From assembly GCA_020853455.1 (NCBI GenBank), contig JADYYV010000353.1, positions 1-15,897 of the forward strand: 15,897 nt of DNA, given 5' to 3'. The notes under the pieces are model-generated. The model saw only the letters and a program-made list of their open reading frames with translations. It did not search any database and was not told where the DNA came from. This DNA comes from Alphaproteobacteria bacterium. Lineage in GTDB: Bacteria > Pseudomonadota > Alphaproteobacteria > Micavibrionales > UBA2020. Position numbers and translations under genes: made by a program. How positions within the stretch are numbered: the first letter of the stretch is position 1; each line of letters opens with the position of its first letter. This document shows positions 13,605 through 15,897 of the stretch, in pieces.

Positions 13605-13625
13605 ACCCCCGCCTTGCGCGGGGGT
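13605..13625. repeat. REP-like palindrome (ACCCCCGC-CTTGC-GCGGGGGT)
   Basis: A perfect 8-bp stem, 12 nt after the stop of the preceding plus-strand gene, followed by CCAGC. It shares its CTTGC loop with the inverted copy at 13697-13717. It could help end the gcdH transcript although no U-tract follows. Confidence 0.65.
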
Positions 13626-13675
13626 CCAGCAGGCCGTCCGGCCGTCTTATGACCCTGCATACGAAAGTTTCACGA

Positions 13676-13717
13676 GACGCGCGGACGCGCTTCTGGATGC
13701 CCGCGCAAGGCGGGCAT
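13676..13717. repeat. Composite repeat: GC-rich block plus hairpin
   Basis: The block at 13676-13698 (GACGCGCGGACGCGCTTCTG start) differs at one base from 10182-10204. It runs into ATGCCCGC-GCAAG-GCGGGCAT (13697-13717), the opposite orientation of the hairpin at 13605-13625. Confidence 0.7.
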
Positions 13718-13725
13718 GGCAGGGA

Positions 13726-14208
13726 TTAAGGCTTGGGCAGTTTCGGCGACGGGAATTTTTCCAGCAGCGTCTTGGTGATGCCGTTGCCGCCCAGGCTGAA
13801 GCCTTCGGCGAATTCTTTTTCGGCGCGGATTTTCAGCAGCACGTTTACCACGTTTTCCTTCAGCTTTTCCGCGTCCTGCCGCACCCAGACCGTGCGCTCC
13901 GACGTGCCCAGCATAAACTGCACATGCAGGTAATCCGACGCGCCGCGCTCCGGTCGTTCGATCACGAAGGGCGTTTCCAGCCCGCCGATCACGATCATGC
14001 CGTTCGCCACGACGGGCAGCGGGCGCTTGCTGTCCATGCCGGAATCCGCCGGGCGCACCAGCAGCGCTGCGATTGCGCCGTCGTCCTGAAAAACCTTCAC
14101 CGCGTCCTGCACGGCGGTCAGCGCGACGGTCAGCAGTTTCGTCTGCTGCTGTTTCCTGAATTCGGCGGCGATCTTGTCGAACTGCGCCTGCAGGGGTGAC
14201 GGGGTCAT
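13726..14208 (-). CDS. Hypothetical protein, second of a tandem paralogue pair
   Basis: 160 residues. ATG 14208 overlaps the stop of the upstream gene by 4 nt (ATGA), so the two are translationally coupled. No signal peptide or membrane helix is seen. The order is: N-terminal helix (1-45, LQAQFDKIAAEFRKQQQTKL, LTAVQDAVKVFQDDG); a central beta-rich part (IAALLVRPADS, VVANGMIVIGGLETPFVIER, YLHVQFMLGTSERTVWVR); and a C-terminal helix ENVVNVLLKIRAEKEFAEGF leading to GGNGITKTLLEKF. The helix at each end and the GIT motif line up with the upstream gene product, so I read them as divergent duplicates. The family is not recognised. The two could form a heterodimer (inference). Confidence 0.7.
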   Translation of the reverse strand: MTPSPLQAQFDKIAAEFRKQQQTKLLTVALTAVQDAVKVFQDDGAIAALLVRPADSGMDSKRPLPVVANGMIVIGGLETPFVIERPERGASDYLHVQFMLGTSERTVWVRQDAEKLKENVVNVLLKIRAEKEFAEGFSLGGNGITKTLLEKFPSPKLPKP

Positions 14209-14732
14209 GGCTTCACGCTCCGCAGCATCGGCACGGCGAGCGGTTTTTTGTCGAGCGTGCCGGTGATGCCGGTCGCGGGTACGCTGTAGGCGGCGGCGGC
14301 CTTTGCCTGCGCAAGGTGCTCGATGATGGCGTTCATGACAGCGTCCTTCAGCGGCACCGCGCCGTTGGTGGGCGGCGGCGGCCAGGGGCCCGTCCAGTTG
14401 TCGCGCGCGGATTCAAAACTTGTCACCGGCCCGCTGGCGTCATTGGCGATCAGCGTCGCCTTGTTATAGGTGCTGAGGATGATCCATTCCAGCGCGTAGC
14501 CATCGGCAACGGTGGTCGCATTCGCAACCGGCGTTTCGCTGCGCGCAACCGCACTGCCGTTTTTGCGCAGGCGCGTTTCCAGCGAGATATTCATGCCGCC
14601 TTCCTGCAGCTCCTTCACGGCACCCTGCAGCGCGGCGAGGTATGTGGCGGCATAGGTATCCTCCAGCCTTTTGGCGAAGGCTTGCGATGCTGCGTCGAAC
14701 TTGGTCTTGATCTCGGATTCTTTCATAGCCAT
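14205..14732 (-). CDS. Hypothetical protein, first of a tandem paralogue pair
   Basis: 175 residues from ATG 14732; ATG 14726 (MKESEIKTKFD) is a close alternative. No clear Shine-Dalgarno site precedes either. A TATGTAAAAT element overlaps the start region, so the mRNA may have a very short leader. The protein has an N-terminal helix (KFDAASQAFAKRLEDTYAAT, YLAALQGAVKELQEGG), a middle part with TVADGYALEWIILST, a proline-rich insertion (TGPWPPPPTNG, about 113-123), and a C-terminal helix DAVMNAIIEHLAQAKAAAAY before ATGITGTLDKKPL. The same layout is seen in the downstream gene. No membrane or export signal is present. The function is unknown. An intrinsic terminator upstream (14796-14824) separates it from the preceding gene, so it needs its own promoter. 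Confidence 0.7.
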   Translation of the reverse strand: MAMKESEIKTKFDAASQAFAKRLEDTYAATYLAALQGAVKELQEGGMNISLETRLRKNGSAVARSETPVANATTVADGYALEWIILSTYNKATLIANDASGPVTSFESARDNWTGPWPPPPTNGAVPLKDAVMNAIIEHLAQAKAAAAYSVPATGITGTLDKKPLAVPMLRSVKP

Positions 14733-14795
14733 TTTACATACTACACCCGCCGGGCAAATACAACCCCCTGCCCGTCAACCTATTGATGTGCATAG

Positions 14796-14824
14796 AAAAA
14801 CCCGCCGGAACGCGGCGGGTTTTT
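14796..14824 (-). terminator. Rho-independent terminator
   Basis: An 11-bp perfect inverted repeat, AAAAACCCGCC (14796-14806) and GGCGGGTTTTT (14814-14824), with a 7-nt loop. On the minus strand it lies 23 nt after the stop of the DUF1523-like gene and ends in a U-run. It is symmetrical, so it could also stop plus-strand transcripts. Confidence 0.92.
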
Positions 14825-14847
14825 CCTGCGTGTAAGCTTGGTATGTC

Positions 14848-15633
14848 CTAGAGGCCCGGCGCCTTGGGCGTTGCACCCGGCACGAGGGGTTGTACTTTGT
14901 TGACCGTGATCTTGTTCGCGGCCTCGATCGGCACGGTCATGGAAATCTTCTGGCCGTCGACCACGGTTTCAAACGTGATCATGGTGCCCGACAGCGCGCC
15001 CACCGCTGCCTGCTGGCCGCCGCCCTGCACGGGCTGCTGCTGGCCGTTCGGCTGCACGACCGCTTGGGGCTGGCCGTTTTGCGTCTGACCCTGCTGCGCC
15101 GCGCGGCGTGCATCGGCCGCCGCCTTCGCGCGCGCCTGCAATTCTTCCTGCGGCACTTCGCGCACGCTCAGCAGGTTGGGGAAAGTGTGGATGAACGGCA
15201 CGTCGATGCGCGAGCCGTAATAGCGGATATGATAGGTCTTGTTCGCCGGGCTTGCGGCCTCGCGCGCTTTTTTGTCGGCGGGAGATTCATCGTAAGGCGC
15301 ATAAGTATCGCGACCTTCCGACAGCATGTCCTGCATGTCCTTGGAATTGAATTTCAGGTGCAGGAACGTGTTTTCGTTCGCCAGCACCGTACCCTTGTCG
15401 GTGATGATCTTGTAGTTGTAAATCGCGCCCTTGTCTTCGTCATAGCGCACGTATTCCGATTTCACTTCCTTGATCTTCACTTCGGTCTCGTGGATCGTGC
15501 CGTAGTGGTAATAGGCCGGCCCGCCGATCGCGGCCCCGCCGATGGTCGCCATGATGAAGGCGCGTTTCAGCTTGCTGCCGAAATCGCCTGCTTTTTCCTT
15601 GAAGGTCTTCTTGCGACCATAGCTGGATGCCAT
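14848..15633 (-). CDS. DUF1523-like membrane protein with Gln-rich linker
   Basis: 261 residues from ATG 15633, with GGGAG about 9 nt ahead. A basic N-terminus (1-24) is followed by one membrane segment (about 25-42, AFIMATIGGAAIGGPAYYHY). An outside domain follows (about 46-160): HETEVKIKEVKSEY, YKIITDKGTVLANENTFLHL, FNSKDMQDML and YYGSRIDVPFIHTFPNLLSV. The combination of an early TEV strand, a late YYG-RI and FPN-LSV resembles my memory of DUF1523 (PF07509), a family of unknown function; this is not confirmed. Then come an Ala/Arg helix and a Gln/Gly-rich low-complexity linker (179-208, QQGQTQNGQPQAV), and a C-terminal beta segment TMITFETVVDGQKISMTVPI. The gene stands alone and ends at a strong terminator. 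Confidence 0.75.
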   Translation of the reverse strand: MASSYGRKKTFKEKAGDFGSKLKRAFIMATIGGAAIGGPAYYHYGTIHETEVKIKEVKSEYVRYDEDKGAIYNYKIITDKGTVLANENTFLHLKFNSKDMQDMLSEGRDTYAPYDESPADKKAREAASPANKTYHIRYYGSRIDVPFIHTFPNLLSVREVPQEELQARAKAAADARRAAQQGQTQNGQPQAVVQPNGQQQPVQGGGQQAAVGALSGTMITFETVVDGQKISMTVPIEAANKITVNKVQPLVPGATPKAPGL

Positions 15634-15897
15634 TTCTGTCTCTCCCGTAACGAAAATCGAAATGAAATTATGAATTCAAGGAAATTAGCACCGTAAAGAT
15701 GAAAGGTAAATGCGGGAAAAGAATAATAATGCGCGCTTGGTCATAACGCAGATAAAAGCCTGTAAATTTTATGTATTATAAAAAATGTTTGCAAGCCGTT
15801 CAAGAATCACGGAATCTTCAGGCTCGCTTCAGTCTGGCTTTCCAATATGACGGCCTGAACTTTGGGAGTTAACATTCCCAGATATAAAAAAGCGACA
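15634..15897. other. AT-rich intergenic region at window end
   Basis: No gene is supported in this 264-nt stretch. It is AT-rich, contains the leader of the minus-strand gene ending at 15633 and, near the edge, a weak hairpin (TGGGA 15863-15867 with TCCCA 15876-15880) followed by ATATAAAAAA. A promoter for a gene beyond the window is possible but cannot be assigned. Confidence 0.4.

Overview
The window looks like a piece of a moderately GC-rich alphaproteobacterial chromosome. The support is a GcdH very close to the alphaproteobacterial and mitochondrial type, a small DUF6898-like protein (a family I associate with alphaproteobacteria), an rpiB-glyA-nrdR-nusB cluster, and many short intergenic palindromes. 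The genus cannot be fixed from sequence alone. A Micavibrio-like or other deep-branching lineage is possible, but that is a guess.

Layout. 1-188 is the 3' end of an unidentified plus-strand gene, which abuts a convergent SPFH/prohibitin-like membrane protein (189-1058, minus). 1236-5725 is a plus-strand operon: RND periplasmic adaptor, HAE1-type RND pump, and a small two-helix membrane protein overlapping the pump by 8 nt. 5726-8893 is a minus-strand housekeeping cluster read rpiB, glyA, nrdR, nusB, then a 120-residue unknown. These genes overlap or nearly touch, and the riboflavin genes that often sit between nrdR and nusB in alphaproteobacteria are absent. 8894-10376 is different in texture: two AT-rich genes for an exported protein and a lipoprotein, bracketed by REP-like palindromes. 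It looks like an acquired or fast-evolving cassette.

10377-11384 (minus) is an ankyrin-repeat protein with an uncharacterised C-terminal domain. A perfect 26-bp inverted repeat follows, then a DUF6898-like gene divergent from gcdH (glutaryl-CoA dehydrogenase, 11786-13015, plus), which has a membrane-anchored unknown 2 nt behind it. After another palindrome cluster come two minus-strand genes overlapping by 4 nt that appear to be divergent tandem paralogues (13726-14732), a clear intrinsic terminator, and a DUF1523-like membrane protein with a glutamine-rich linker (14848-15633). The last ~260 nt is AT-rich and carries no gene I can support.

Functionally the window mixes drug/solute efflux, one-carbon and sugar-phosphate metabolism, transcription control (NrdR, NusB), lysine/tryptophan catabolism (GcdH), and several envelope proteins of unknown function. 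No CRISPR array, transposase, rRNA, tRNA or phage gene was seen. The most interesting leads are the channel-like small protein coupled to the RND pump, the tandem paralogue pair, and the palindrome-bracketed AT-rich cassette.
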